Positions 43,392-53,358 of a stretch of DNA of 64,000 bases are shown here, piece after piece. Where the stretch lies: positions 1-64,000 of the forward strand of contig SHMT01000024.1 in NCBI GenBank assembly GCA_004282745.1, given 5' to 3'. Both the position numbers and the translations under genes were made by a program. Numbering within the stretch: position 1 is the first letter of the stretch; each line of letters starts with the position of its first letter. The DNA is from Candidatus Scalindua sp. SCAELEC01. GTDB taxonomy: Bacteria; Planctomycetota; Brocadiia; Brocadiales; Scalinduaceae. Under the pieces are notes generated by a model. That model ran no database searches, had not been told where the DNA came from, and was given only the letters and a program-made list of their open reading frames with translations.

Positions 43392-44648
43392 TCACCGGCT
43401 TTTATCAAATACAAGCTTACCGTTTTTTATGACTTTTTCGACACAGCTGACACCGGTATGATAGGGAATGAACTTGTATGACGGAAACTCAAGGATTACT
43501 ACGTCACCGTCCTTTCCCACATCGAGACTGCCTATTTTGTCTGCACGGTCAACTGCTGCTGCACCATTAATCGTTAACGCCGTAATTGCCTCTTCAATGG
43601 TAATATCCATGGAGAGGGTGGCCAATGCATGCACAAGTGGGACAGATTCAGAAAAGCAGCTACCCGGGTTCAGATCAGTCGCCAGTGCAACCGCACACCC
43701 TTGATCGATCATGTAGCGTCCCCGAGCATACGGTTCCCGTAGACTAAACGCCGTCCCGGGAAGGAGCGTTGCAATGACACCCTCTTCTGCCATCTTTACA
43801 ATACCCTTGTCTGAGGCTTGGAGCAGGTGATCAGCCGAAATTGCACCGAGATCAGCGGCCAGTTCTGCCCCCCCAAGCGGAAATATTTCATCCGCATGCA
43901 ACTTCACCTTAAATCCGAGATCTTTCGCTTTGAGCAGCAATCGTTTGGATTGCTCGATCGAAAAGACACCTTTCTCACAAAAGACATCGCAAAATTCTGC
44001 GAGGTTTCGATGGGAGATCTTGGGCAGAACAGTGTTCGCGACATAGTCGATATAGTGATCTGCTCTTCCTTTAAAATTTAGGGGGATGGCATGGGCACCA
44101 AGAAAGGTCTTCACGACATCTACTGCATGCACCCTGTCAAGCACCTCCATCACTTCCAACTGCTTGATCTCCGTCTCTTCATCCAGGCCGTAACCGCTCT
44201 TCCCTTCAACGGTGGTAACCCCGAAAGACAGCATCGAATCAAGGCGTTTTCTGCCAAATGCTATCAACTCTTCCCTGGTGGCTTCCCGTGTCGCCTTTAC
44301 GGTACTGGCGATCCCGCCACCTCGGTTCATTATCTCCATATAGTCATCACCAGACAACCGCCAGGAGAACTCTTCCGCCCGGTAACCGCCAAAGACAAAA
44401 TGGGTATGAGAATCAACAAATCCGGGTAAGACCGCCTTTGCCGTAGCATCGATGCTCTCGATCCCGCTTTGCCCAAATCTGCTCAAGACCTCTGAACTCT
44501 TACCCACAGCCGTTATTACGCCATTCTCCACAACCAATGCCCCATCTTCGATTATGTGTAAATCCGCCATGGCCTTTCCCTGTTTGGCTCGAGACCCACT
44601 ACAGGTCACCAGTTGAGAAGCATTTTTAATCATTATACTCTTTTTCAT
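43392..44648 (-). CDS. hutI: Imidazolonepropionase
   Basis: HutI hydrolyses 4-imidazolone-5-propionate to N-formimino-glutamate in histidine breakdown. The 418-residue protein has the amidohydrolase-fold motifs VDSHTHFVFGG (metal site), YRAEEFSWRLSGDDYMEI, GGGIASTV, KSGYGLDEETE, LGAHAIP, HADEIFPLGG and ATDLNPGSCFSESVP, all characteristic of imidazolonepropionases. Length is normal. Its ATG overlaps the hutU stop by four bases (ATGA), so the two are translationally coupled. Confidence 0.96.
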   Translation of the reverse strand: MKKSIMIKNASQLVTCSGSRAKQGKAMADLHIIEDGALVVENGVITAVGKSSEVLSRFGQSGIESIDATAKAVLPGFVDSHTHFVFGGYRAEEFSWRLSGDDYMEIMNRGGGIASTVKATREATREELIAFGRKRLDSMLSFGVTTVEGKSGYGLDEETEIKQLEVMEVLDRVHAVDVVKTFLGAHAIPLNFKGRADHYIDYVANTVLPKISHRNLAEFCDVFCEKGVFSIEQSKRLLLKAKDLGFKVKLHADEIFPLGGAELAADLGAISADHLLQASDKGIVKMAEEGVIATLLPGTAFSLREPYARGRYMIDQGCAVALATDLNPGSCFSESVPLVHALATLSMDITIEEAITALTINGAAAVDRADKIGSLDVGKDGDVVILEFPSYKFIPYHTGVSCVEKVIKNGKLVFDKSR

Positions 44649-46678
44649 TCAAATGCCTTTGAGACCAGTTTTGCAATGAGCGTCTCATCCACAATAAAGG
44701 GAAGCGTAATATGGTCAAGCCCCTTTCGTTCAACATTATATTTCATGCTGGTTTCTAGAGAGTGCTCATTTCTTGCCCAACTACGTCTGGCAACACCGCC
44801 CATTATGTCCCAGGGAATTGCCCGTCGGATAATGGCATCAACTCTGTCACTCCCATCCAAGACAAGCCCAAACCCTCCGTTAATGGCCTTTCCAATGCCG
44901 ACGCCACCACCGTTATGGAGAGAAACAAGGCTCATACCCCTGGCAGCATTTCCGGCAAAACACTGCGTCGCCATATCCGCCATAATGTTACTGCCGTCCT
45001 TTATGTTCGCCGTCTCTCGAAAGGGTGAATCGGCGCCCGCGGTATCGTGGTGGTCCCGTCCCAGCATAATCGGTCCAATACGGCCCCCTCGGACCAATTC
45101 ATTAAATCTGAGAGCAATTTTCACCCTCCCCGTAGCATCCTGATAGAGTATCCTGGCTTGTGTACCGACGATGAGGTTGTGCTTTTGCGCATCTCTAATC
45201 CAGCAATAATTATCTCTATCCTGGAACCTTCTTTCAGGATCAATACACTCCATGGCCGCTTTATCGGTTGCAAGAAGGTCCTCCTCTCTTCCACTCAGAC
45301 AAACCCATCGAAACGGTCCATAGCCGTAATCAAACAGGAGAGGCCCCATGATGTCTTCAACATAAGAGGGAAAGATAAATCCCCCTTTAGGATCCTTTCC
45401 GTCTTTACAGATCTCTTGAACGCCAGCATCAAAGAGCGCCTTGAGGAAGCTGTTCCCATAGTCAAAGAAGAAGGTCCCTCGGTTTACCAATGACCTGATC
45501 AGCTCAAAGTGACGTCGTAATGACCTGTTTACAGACATCCTAAACCCTGCATAATCGGTCCTTAACAGCTCTGTACGCTCTTCAAAGGTCAACCCCTGAG
45601 GGCAATAGCCCCCTTCGTAAGCCGCATGGCATGAGGTTTGATCAGATAACAGATCGACACTGATGTTTTTCTTCACCGCGTATTCCAGCAGATCTACGAT
45701 GTTTCCGTAAAATGCAATACCCAGGGTCTCTTTTCTCTTCTGGTACTCCTTTGCCACACTGAATGCTTCCGCAGGATCGTCAATAATCTCTTTAATCCAG
45801 CCCTGTTTATGCCTCGTCTTGATCCTTGAATAATCAACCTCAGCAATTATGCAGACACCCCGTGCAATTTCTACCGCCTTACCCTGGGCGCCACTCATCC
45901 CGCCAAGACCGGAAGATACGAAAAGACTCCCTCTCAAGTCCCCCTCTTCACCAATATTGAGCTTGAGCCGGCCGGCATTGAGAAGAGTACTGTATGTCCC
46001 GTGAACAATACCCTGCGGACCAATATACATCCATCCGCCCGCTGTCATTTGTCCATAATTGGTAACACCCAAAGCTGCCGCCCTATGCCAATTCTCCTGG
46101 TCATCAAAGCACCCAACCATAAGGGCGTTGGTAATGATTACGCGTGGCGCTTCTGGTGAGGATTCGAACAACCCGAGTGGATGGCCCGATTCAACAACAA
46201 GCGTCTGCTGCCGCGTCATCTGCTCCAGATAACGCTTGATGAGCCGAAACTGCATCCAATTCTGACACACCTGCCCCGTCTCACCATAGGTAACTAATTC
46301 GTACGGATAGAGGGCAACAGCAAAATCGAGATTATTATCGATCATGAGTTGAAATGCCTTTCCCTCTATACATTTACCCCTGTATTGATCAATAGGTCTG
46401 GCGATTATGTTTCCTTGAGGTCTGAATCGATATCCATAAATCCGGCCGGTGGTAAGCAGTTCCTCTAAGAACTCAGGTGCCAATACTCGGTGCCACTCTT
46501 CAGGGATATAGCGAAGTGCATTTTTCAGGGCAAGTTCCGTCTCTTTCTGGGATAAGGTAAGAGCTCTTTTTGGTGCTCTCCTTATCTCTTTAACAAATCG
46601 GGGCATCTGTGGCAATTGACAAAACTGTTCTGAAAGCTGGATTGTCATTGCCTGGGAAATATCACCATTGAGGACCAT
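44645..46678 (-). CDS. hutU: Urocanate hydratase, long form
   Basis: Urocanase adds water to urocanate using tightly bound NAD. Strong family blocks are present: QNWMQFRLIKRYLEQMTRQ, VVESGHPLGLF, NYGQMTAGGWMYIGPQGIVHG, GLGGMSGAQ, DQTSCHAAYEGGY, FPSYVEDIMGPLLFDYG and HNGGGVGIGKAINGG. At 677 residues it is of the long type, with about 120 residues more than the well-known 557-residue bacterial enzyme, including an N-terminal region starting LPQMPRFVKEIRRAPKR. No hutH lies in the window, so histidine ammonia-lyase would be encoded elsewhere. It is the first gene of the hut operon here. Confidence 0.96.
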   Translation of the reverse strand: MVLNGDISQAMTIQLSEQFCQLPQMPRFVKEIRRAPKRALTLSQKETELALKNALRYIPEEWHRVLAPEFLEELLTTGRIYGYRFRPQGNIIARPIDQYRGKCIEGKAFQLMIDNNLDFAVALYPYELVTYGETGQVCQNWMQFRLIKRYLEQMTRQQTLVVESGHPLGLFESSPEAPRVIITNALMVGCFDDQENWHRAAALGVTNYGQMTAGGWMYIGPQGIVHGTYSTLLNAGRLKLNIGEEGDLRGSLFVSSGLGGMSGAQGKAVEIARGVCIIAEVDYSRIKTRHKQGWIKEIIDDPAEAFSVAKEYQKRKETLGIAFYGNIVDLLEYAVKKNISVDLLSDQTSCHAAYEGGYCPQGLTFEERTELLRTDYAGFRMSVNRSLRRHFELIRSLVNRGTFFFDYGNSFLKALFDAGVQEICKDGKDPKGGFIFPSYVEDIMGPLLFDYGYGPFRWVCLSGREEDLLATDKAAMECIDPERRFQDRDNYCWIRDAQKHNLIVGTQARILYQDATGRVKIALRFNELVRGGRIGPIMLGRDHHDTAGADSPFRETANIKDGSNIMADMATQCFAGNAARGMSLVSLHNGGGVGIGKAINGGFGLVLDGSDRVDAIIRRAIPWDIMGGVARRSWARNEHSLETSMKYNVERKGLDHITLPFIVDETLIAKLVSKAFE

Positions 46679-46852
46679 ATTCTTTTCCCGCTCAGGGCTT
46701 GGTTAAAGATAACATATCAAGGGTGATAATAGCATACTAAAGGCGTGAGATGCCACCGAATTCCTGGTCAGCAATATGAATCCTCCAGCAAAATAAATTT
46801 TTTGATATCCTGGGCCCTTATCATATAATCCTTTTTCACTTTCTCATCATAC

Positions 46853-47023
46853 TATACTCACCTCATAATGGTTTTCGGATAAAATCCGAGATCAATTGAG
46901 CGAGTAAAGTCCTCTGCGTCCGAGGATACCTTCACCAAGATTTGGTTTCCCACCCGCCCGGGCGGGCGACGCTCTTTCTGGCGGGGACGGGTAAAGCCGA
47001 AAACCAAATCGGTTTTAGTATAC
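46853..47023. repeat. Family D repeat, copy 2
   Basis: The longest family D copy: TATACTCACCTCATAATGG ... CAAATCGGTTTTAGTATAC, with a GC-rich middle (CCCGCCCGGGCGGGCG). It lies in the divergent gap between hutU and the ferritin-like gene. Confidence 0.8.
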
Positions 47024-47040
47024 ATGCCTAATAAAATAGG

Positions 47041-47068
47041 TTGATATGTATCCTATAAAGAATAAAAT
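47041..47068 (+). promoter_or_regulatory. Candidate sigma70 promoter of the ferritin-like gene
   Basis: TTGATA (47041-47046) and TAAAAT (47063-47068) are 16 bases apart, each one mismatch from consensus. The leader would be about 65 bases. Confidence 0.5.
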
Positions 47069-47139
47069 AGAGCATTTCCTTAATAAAATATTTATTCAAT
47101 TTTTTCATTAATTTTTTCTATTCAATATTGGAGGGGGTT

Positions 47140-47649
47140 ATGTACGAGAAGAGTATAGAACTACTGAACAGGGCGGTAGCTGATGAATTAGAGGCGGTAC
47201 ATCAGTATATGTATTTCCATTTCCATTGTGATGACCAGGGGTTTGATCTCCTGTCAAATTTGTTTAAGAAAACTGCAATAGAAGAGATGCTTCATGTTGA
47301 ATTGCTTGCGGAGAGAATTCTCTTCCTCAAGGGAGATGTGGAAATGAAACCAAAATCTTATCCGGATAAACTCCACGATGTGAAAGATATGCTGAAGCAG
47401 GCTCTCGCTATGGAAGAACAAAGCGTGAAAGACTATAACAACTCAGCGGTAGAGTGCTCAACAAATTCTGATTCTGTCTCTCGTAAGCTTTTTGAGCAAC
47501 TCGTTGCCGATGAAGAGCGTCATATGAGCCAATTCGGGACAGAGTTGGAAAACTTGAAAAAATTTGGTGAGCAATACCTGGCTCTCCAATCTATTGAGAG
47601 AAGCAAAACATTGGCAACACAGACAGGAGCAAGCCAAACAAACGCTTAA
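47140..47649 (+). CDS. Ferritin-like diiron protein (bacterioferritin-type)
   Basis: This four-helix protein carries the diiron ligands of the ferritin family: ADELEAVHQYMYFHFH (first Glu and a histidine-rich helix 1), EEMLHVELLAERI (E-x-x-H of helix 2), and later KQALAMEEQS and EERHM (second E-x-x-H). Length is 169 residues, close to bacterioferritins. It could oxidise and store iron or protect from peroxide. GGAGGGGG directly before ATG 47140 fixes the start; the frame is open for four more codons upstream that overlap this site. The C-terminal tail (SKTLATQTGASQTNA) is extended and polar. Confidence 0.9.
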   Translation: MYEKSIELLNRAVADELEAVHQYMYFHFHCDDQGFDLLSNLFKKTAIEEMLHVELLAERILFLKGDVEMKPKSYPDKLHDVKDMLKQALAMEEQSVKDYNNSAVECSTNSDSVSRKLFEQLVADEERHMSQFGTELENLKKFGEQYLALQSIERSKTLATQTGASQTNA

Positions 47650-47752
47650 AACCCTTTGTGTGCAATAATATACCCATCGCAAACATGTTGTCGATGATTT
47701 GTAAGCAGCTATTTTCATTGTGCTTAAATTGATACTTTCAGACTAAACGGCC

Positions 47753-47841
47753 TTAACGCAGAGGGCGCGGAGAAAAAACAAATTATTGTTGTATGGGTTT
47801 GAAATTGAAACCCTACTTTCACTCTGCGTCCTGCGCGTTAA
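47753..47841. repeat. Family E-like inverted repeat
   Basis: TTAACGCAGAGGGCGCGGAG at the left and CTCTGCGTCCTGCGCGTTAA at the right are near-perfect inverted ends around a smaller inverted pair (GGGTTTGAAATTGAAACCC). Confidence 0.7.
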
Positions 47842-47888
47842 AATAGAATACTACCCGCTGACAGCGGCTTCTTTTCTCAGCTTGGCTT

Positions 47889-48073
47889 AGGGCCCAGGAA
47901 AGAATAACTTGTCGTTCTCGCATCTCATTTTCAGACCACCTTCGGCCGCTCTTCACTCGCAGTATCCTCGCTGTAGCTCAGGCTACGCCTGCGGTCCTGC
48001 TCGATCAGATCGACCAAATCTGATCTAAAACTGAGCGCTATAAAACAACAAGTTATTTTTTCCTGGACCCTTA
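47889..48073 (-). repeat. Family A repeat, copy 3 (inverted)
   Basis: It has the same interior as the copies at 23373 and 53171 but on the opposite strand (TTCGGCCGCTCTTCACTCGC ... GATCAGATCGACCAAATCTG). It ends TCCTGGACCCTTAG. Confidence 0.85.
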
Positions 48074-48151
48074 GAGGAAATTTAGTGTCTTTACAAAAAT
48101 ATTTTGACCAATACCTACTCTAAACATGCAGGGACAAGCTTTGAAAAAAAA

Positions 48152-48210
48152 TTACGAATTACGATTTTAGATGTACGGTTTAAATACCAAAAACAAATCG
48201 TAATTCGTAA
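48152..48210. repeat. Perfect 16-bp inverted repeat
   Basis: TTACGAATTACGATTT (48152-48167) and AAATCGTAATTCGTAA (48195-48210) are exact reverse complements 27 bases apart. It belongs to no family A-E copy. A further family E-type end (GTGTCTCTGTGTCTTTGTGT) follows near 48273. Confidence 0.65.
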
Positions 48211-48328
48211 ATCTAAAATATTCATCCGGCTCGTTCGGGTTAGGTGTAGTATTCTCCGTCTATAATTCTTTGTGTCTCTGTGTCTTTGTGTGATTACTTT
48301 TTTTAAAGGTTTTAGTTTTTTCTGAACT

Positions 48329-48871
48329 CTAATCCGGACTTGACAGGCCCGACTCTGACATGGCTTGCCTCACGTGTTCTTCTTCGATATTGTACGCCCC
48401 CTCCCTCTCACGTAGGGTCTGGGCCCGTGCGATGATGTCTGCCTCGTCTGCACCCCTTGGCAGAGGCGTCTTCCACGTCATCAGTTCCACCTTAATTCCA
48501 TTCGGGTCATGAAAATAGAGGGAGCGTTCATACCCCCGGTCAATGGGTCCCTTAAATTTGATATTGTACCTGTTTAATGTCTCCATGGCCTCCTCGATCG
48601 ATACGGTGAGATTTAATGCAATATGCTGAAGAGAACCGATCCCTTCACTACCTTCGCTTAGTTTAAGATCTCCATCGTCATTGGGTATAAAGAAGGCAAA
48701 AAAAGCCCCGCCTCCTGCCGAAAAGAACAGGTGTGTCAAACGGGGCTCATCCAGGTTTGGTTGACGGAGCACCAGGCGCATACCCAGTACTTCGGTATAA
48801 AACGTAATGGTTTCATCCAGATTACGCCCATAGAAGGCTGGATGGTTGATACCCTTCGTCGTAATAGGCAT
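48329..48871 (-). CDS. VOC (glyoxalase/dioxygenase fold) family protein
   Basis: The protein starts MPITTKGINHPAFYGRNLDETI, the first beta-alpha-beta unit of VOC proteins with a metal-type histidine, followed by FYTEVLGMRLVL. The second unit has LQHIALNLT and SLYFHDPNGIKVELM with the conserved histidine and glutamate. Substrate cannot be read from sequence; relatives are ring-cleaving dioxygenases, lyases and resistance proteins. AGGAGG six bases before ATG 48871 favours this start over an upstream one that would add 12 residues. A C-terminal helical tail of about 45 residues extends past the fold. It appears to be a single gene. Confidence 0.88.
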   Translation of the reverse strand: MPITTKGINHPAFYGRNLDETITFYTEVLGMRLVLRQPNLDEPRLTHLFFSAGGGAFFAFFIPNDDGDLKLSEGSEGIGSLQHIALNLTVSIEEAMETLNRYNIKFKGPIDRGYERSLYFHDPNGIKVELMTWKTPLPRGADEADIIARAQTLREREGAYNIEEEHVRQAMSESGLSSPD

Positions 48872-49108
48872 AAGATACCTCCTTTGGTTTTCAATGTAGT
48901 AGCTCAATATAATTCCCCCTTTGAAGGGGGATTGAGGGGGATGTAATACCCACCTCCATCTACCGGTAGGTGGGGCAGGCAGAAAGTTAATAATAAAGCT
49001 TCAGGCTAAATCTCTCCATAATATGCAGACTTTTTATCAAATATCTCTTCTCAATCGACACCTTTTGCATAGAACGAAAACTGCACCCCGAACAAAAACC
49101 CAATTGGA

Positions 49109-49675
49109 TTATATATCCAAACTTTTGCACTGCCGGGCAAGCCTCTCAGCTCCGGGAACGAGCTCTTTTGAAGATTTCGAGGATTTAATAGCCTCCCAGA
49201 GATCTTGGATAACACCACTCTCATATAATTTTTTACACCGTTCACTCTGCAATCCTTCGGCAACATCAACATCAAACAGAACGTATTCAAGCTCTCGCCA
49301 GAAAAAGTTGCTCCCTACCATTCCACCACCCTTCATCTCCTCAATGCCATCCTTATAGAATCTGTTAAAGGTGACTTCCAGTTTTGGATAGCGTTGGCAG
49401 AAATGATAATTCACATAGGCCTGCTCAAGCGTATCTAAAGCGGTAGATACCTCGGAATCCAGACCGGTAAGAGGCACCTCAGTACTAAACATAACCTGGG
49501 CAACTTCATGTAACGCTGCCTTTAAGATCATAAAGAAATCATATTGGTAGTCTGGGAGCACAATCTCCCTTTTGTCGGGTAGTGCGTAACCTGCAGGTAC
49601 GTCTTTAAATTCAACCCGTATATCAGGATCTAATACTTGAACACATTTCACAACCATTTCGTGAATTTTTTCCAC
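49109..49675 (-). CDS. Protein of unknown function with a degenerate zincin-like HE motif
   Basis: I do not recognise the family. The 188-residue protein has KAALHEVAQVMFS, which resembles the HExxH zinc helix of metallopeptidases except that the second histidine is glutamine. The following SEVSTALDTLEQAYVNYHFCQRYP could supply later ligands. It might be an inactive relative of the zincin-like domain in CobT-type proteins. GTG 49675, with GAGG eight bases upstream, is preferred over TTG 49681. No signal peptide is present. Confidence 0.7.
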   Translation of the reverse strand: MEKIHEMVVKCVQVLDPDIRVEFKDVPAGYALPDKREIVLPDYQYDFFMILKAALHEVAQVMFSTEVPLTGLDSEVSTALDTLEQAYVNYHFCQRYPKLEVTFNRFYKDGIEEMKGGGMVGSNFFWRELEYVLFDVDVAEGLQSERCKKLYESGVIQDLWEAIKSSKSSKELVPGAERLARQCKSLDI

Positions 49676-49721
49676 GCTCAATACCTCATAGAGAGAATTA
49701 AAAAAATAGTGACTCGAAGGA

Positions 49722-49760
49722 TAAAGAAAGGCCCTCTTACTTCATTCCGGTAAGAAGGCC
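49722..49760 (-). terminator. Rho-independent terminator of the cupin gene
   Basis: On the minus strand GGCCTTCTTAC pairs with GTAAGAGGGCC (one mismatch) around a nine-base loop, followed by TTTCTTTA. It lies 70 bases past the cupin stop. Confidence 0.7.
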
Positions 49761-49832
49761 CTCTATACATCCGCATGAACGTGAATTGTCCATCAGATCG
49801 TTACCTTTTTTTCACCAGTTTCATGAGAGAAA

Positions 49833-50273
49833 CTAGCCTACTTCTTCACGGAGTGCGATACCCGTATTCAACAACTCTGGCGCATTTTCAAATGTCAAAT
49901 ATTCAACAACTTCATCATGCGGATTGTGGAGCTGGTGCCACGCCCAAACAGGAACTTCAAAGATGTCTCCTGCCTCATAATCCAATTTGTTTCCCTCTAT
50001 CTCAACATACCCTTTCCCTTTGGTAATAAATGAAATCGCGTGATAGGTATGCCGATGTTTTCTCCCCTGTGACTTGGGAGTTATCTCAGAGAACGTCACA
50101 CTATATTTTTGCGACGGTAAATCTGCCATAGCAATTGGGTGTTGCCTCTCAGCAGAGAACGCTTTGTCCACACCGGTTTTTCTCACCTGTCGGTGTATCC
50201 ATTTGTTCGGGTCATCGCAAATCTGCGGTTTCAATGCAGACCCAACCTTTGGAAAATCTTTTGCGGTAAACAT
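49833..50273 (-). CDS. Cupin domain protein
   Basis: A single cupin barrel of 146 residues. The metal-binding motifs are GRKHRHTYHAISFITKGKG (histidines of motif 1) and FEVPVWAWHQLHNPH (motif 2 histidine). Such proteins may be dioxygenases, isomerases or ligand-binding regulators. ATG 50273 has AGGAG at a good distance; an upstream start would add 19 residues. A clear terminator follows. The next gene upstream is glutamine synthetase, about 140 bases away, so separate transcription is likely. Confidence 0.88.
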   Translation of the reverse strand: MFTAKDFPKVGSALKPQICDDPNKWIHRQVRKTGVDKAFSAERQHPIAMADLPSQKYSVTFSEITPKSQGRKHRHTYHAISFITKGKGYVEIEGNKLDYEAGDIFEVPVWAWHQLHNPHDEVVEYLTFENAPELLNTGIALREEVG

Positions 50274-50414
50274 ATTAAATCTCCTTCCTTTTAATGATCT
50301 GAAAATCTTGTTTCCCCTTGATTGATACAAAATCTCGGGAGAGTTTTTTTTGTTTTATAATCGATACAAACCTACACTTGTAGACTTTGTACTAATTTTC
50401 TACTCCGTTAAAAA

Positions 50415-52523
50415 CTACAATGAGAACAGGATGTCCGCATACGTCGGTACCGGCCACAGCTTCCGAGGTATAATTGCCTCCAGTTTATCGATATCTTCCC
50501 GCAAATCATTCATTGCCACAAATACTTTATCTCTAAATTCTGTTGCCCGTTTAAAACCATGCGAGACATCGTGTGGGATATTAAATGCTTTCTCTAACTC
50601 AACCTCCAGCTTCTCTGTCTTGCCATATGCCGATTCTAAAAGAGTCGAAACCTTTGCAAGCAACCCTTTCTGGACCACTGAGGACCCTTTCACTTCTTCC
50701 AACTGATTGATCGTTTCTGCAAGCTCTTTTGTAAACTGTATAACTGCCGGAATATACAAGCTTTTCACCATATCGAGAGAGGCCTTAGCTTCAACGTTAA
50801 TCTGCATAGAGTAGAGATCAACATAGATATCAAACCGGGCATGCATCTCTTCTTTTGAAAGTACTTTATATTTTTCAAACAGATCTATCGATTTTTTTTC
50901 GTTAAATGTCTTAAACGCTTCTATGGTTGAACGAAAATGGGGTAACCCGCGTTTTTCAGCCTCTTTGACCCAGTCATCTGAATAGTTATTACCGTTAAAG
51001 ATGATCCTCCCATGCTCTTTCATGATGTCCCGTATGATGGCGGCTGTCTCTTTGTGAATGTCCGTCGCCTTCTCCAGACGGGTCGCTATCTCATCAAGCG
51101 CTTCAGCCACTATAGTGTTCAATACCGTACTCGGACCGGAAATTGAATTCGATGAGGGAACCATTCGAAACTCAAATTTATTCCCTGTAAAGGCAAAGGG
51201 AGAGGTCCTGTTTCTGTCGCTATTATCTTTTGGCAACGGTGGTAAGGTGTCAACCCCTACCTGAATACTCTTAAAGCTCTTTGATGTTGTTTTCTTTCCC
51301 TGAGCAATTGACTCAAGGATCCTCGTTAGCTCATCTCCCATAAAGATCGAAATAATCGCGGGTGGGGCCTCATTCGCGCCAAGACGATGGTCGTTACCTG
51401 AATTTGCGGCAGACCTTCTCAATATATCTGAATGGCGGTCAACTGCCATAATAAGTGCACAGATCATAAGCAAAAACTGCGCATTTTCGTGTGGGGTTTT
51501 TCCGGGTTCAAGTAAATTCATCCCGTTGTCGGTGCTCAACGACCAGTTTAAGTGTTTCCCCGAACCATTAATGCCTGTATAGGGTTTTTCATGGAGAAGA
51601 CAGACAAGACCATGCCGGATGGCAACTTTATCCATAATCTCCATAACGAGCTGATTTTGATCCGCGGCTATGTTTGTTGTGGTATAGATCGGGGCCATCT
51701 CAAACTGTGATGGAGCAACTTCATTGTGCTTAGTGGTTGCCGCAATCCCCAATTTCCACAGCTCTTTATCCAGGTCCTTCATGTAATGGGCTATACGGTC
51801 TTTAATTTGCCCGAAATAGTGATCTTTCATCTCTTGTCCTTTTGGTGCCGGAGCACCAAAAAGAGTCCGGCCTGCAACGATCAAATCTAACCTTTTTTTA
51901 TACATCTCTTTATCTATTAAGAAGTACTCTTGTTCTGCACCGACCGTTGAAGTAACTTTTTTAACCGCTTTATATTCCATTGCATGTAAAAAGCGAAGCG
52001 CCTCTTTTGAAACAGCCTTCATTGATCGCAAAACAGATGTCTTCTTGTCCAACGCCTTGCCCGTGTACGAACAAAACGCTGTTGGTATACAGAGGGTAAC
52101 ATCTCCGGCTCCATCTTCTTTTAAAAAGGCGGGGGATGTATAGTCCCATGCGGTGTAGCCACGCGCTTCAAAGGTGGCCCTGAGTCCACCACTCGGGAGA
52201 CTTGAGGCATCAGGCTCTCCCTTTATGAGCTGTTTTCCGGAAAATTCCATAACCACCCCACCCTGTTCGGTTGGTGCGATAAACGAGTCATGTTTTTCTG
52301 CCGTACTCCCCGTTAATGGTTGAAACCAATGGGTATAATGTGTCGCACCTTTTTCAATTGCCCAATCTTTCATGGCATTTGCCACAACATCTGCCACCCT
52401 TGATGGTAAAGAGGCATTGTTATCAATCGCCTGCTTAAACAGTTTATACGTATCTCTTGGTAATCTCTTCCTCATCGTCTCATCATTAAATACGTTTAAA
52501 CCGAATATCTTTGTAACATCCAT
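50415..52523 (-). CDS. glnN: Glutamine synthetase type III
   Basis: The enzyme makes glutamine from glutamate and ammonia with ATP. The 702-residue length and the motifs are typical of type [13 protein letters not shown]-like [21 protein letters not shown] reduced here to the block around residue 60, [51 protein letters not shown] and [20 protein letters not shown]. The last 130 residues are the helical C-terminal domain of the family. AGGAGGGG precedes the ATG. Other than the hut operon 4 kb away, which releases glutamate and ammonia, no nitrogen regulator gene is adjacent. Confidence 0.96.
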   Translation of the reverse strand: MDVTKIFGLNVFNDETMRKRLPRDTYKLFKQAIDNNASLPSRVADVVANAMKDWAIEKGATHYTHWFQPLTGSTAEKHDSFIAPTEQGGVVMEFSGKQLIKGEPDASSLPSGGLRATFEARGYTAWDYTSPAFLKEDGAGDVTLCIPTAFCSYTGKALDKKTSVLRSMKAVSKEALRFLHAMEYKAVKKVTSTVGAEQEYFLIDKEMYKKRLDLIVAGRTLFGAPAPKGQEMKDHYFGQIKDRIAHYMKDLDKELWKLGIAATTKHNEVAPSQFEMAPIYTTTNIAADQNQLVMEIMDKVAIRHGLVCLLHEKPYTGINGSGKHLNWSLSTDNGMNLLEPGKTPHENAQFLLMICALIMAVDRHSDILRRSAANSGNDHRLGANEAPPAIISIFMGDELTRILESIAQGKKTTSKSFKSIQVGVDTLPPLPKDNSDRNRTSPFAFTGNKFEFRMVPSSNSISGPSTVLNTIVAEALDEIATRLEKATDIHKETAAIIRDIMKEHGRIIFNGNNYSDDWVKEAEKRGLPHFRSTIEAFKTFNEKKSIDLFEKYKVLSKEEMHARFDIYVDLYSMQINVEAKASLDMVKSLYIPAVIQFTKELAETINQLEEVKGSSVVQKGLLAKVSTLLESAYGKTEKLEVELEKAFNIPHDVSHGFKRATEFRDKVFVAMNDLREDIDKLEAIIPRKLWPVPTYADILFSL

Positions 52524-53039
52524 TTTACCCCTCCTATTGTCATTGTCTAAGCATAGAACAAAACTCTAGATAGAAAAACCCGCTAGCAGATAAGTTAGCA
52601 ATTATCATACCAAAAAAAAACTACCCTCATATTGCCTCTCTCGATATCTCCCTAACGATAAATCGTATTGAGTCTTATGAAAAAATTTTCGTTCTGTTAT
52701 CGTCATAATAATAATCAATTTGTGTTCTCCCATTTCATAATGCCACTTACATTTTCACTATTTTCGGATTTACCTCAAAGCAATCCGAAATATTTGCGCC
52801 TTGGCGTGCTTGAAAGCGCATTGCTTACAAACAATTCAATCAAACTCATTCATTCTACAAAAGAGTGACCCCGTTTGTCTATCGATACTTTTCTCTTGTT
52901 CATTCTTCTGCCCGTATATTCCCAAGGGAGTATACGGCATTGAAGATATGAAAGAATATGCTGAACGATCAGCGGCTGACGGGCAAAGCCCGACAAAAGT
53001 CATTGAAGGGACGAAATTGGAGATTGAATTGGGGACAGG
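52524..53039. other. Intergenic, no gene recognised
   Basis: It holds the glnN promoter region. Short reading frames are present but look non-coding. A small hairpin (CCGTATA..TATACGG near 52911-52941) and GACGGGCAAAGCCCGAC are the only structures seen. Confidence 0.45.
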
Positions 53040-53172
53040 AATACTCATCTCATAATGGTTTTCGGATACAATCCGAGATCAATTGAGCGAGCAAAGTCCT
53101 CGGCGCCTTTTGTCCGGGGATGCCTTCACCAAGATTTGGTTTCCAGAAAAACCGAAAACCAAATCGGTCTTA
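53040..53172. repeat. Family D repeat, copy 3
   Basis: Starts ATACTCATCTCATAATGG; its right end (CAAATCGGTCTTAGGG) runs directly into a family A copy, so the two elements abut or one inserted into the other's end. Confidence 0.75.
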
Positions 53173-53358
53173 GGGTACAGAAAAAAAATAACTTGTTGTT
53201 TTATAGCGCTCAGTTTTAGATCAGATTTGGTTGATCTGATCTAGCAGGACCGCAGGCGTAGCCTGAGCTACAGCGAGGATACTGCGAGTGAAGAGCGGCC
53301 GAAGGTGGTCTAAAAATGAGATGCCAGAACGACAAGTTATTTTTTCCTGGATCCTTAG
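53171..53358 (+). repeat. Family A repeat, copy 4
   Basis: Same orientation as the copy at 23373 and nearly identical inside. Its left end is altered to AGGGTACAGAAA at the junction with family D; the right end reads TTTTTCCTGGATCCTTAG. Confidence 0.85.

Noticed and set aside
52668-53055. Two short plus-strand frames upstream of family D copy 3
   Set aside because: No ribosome binding site, no domain, and the second runs into the repeat element.
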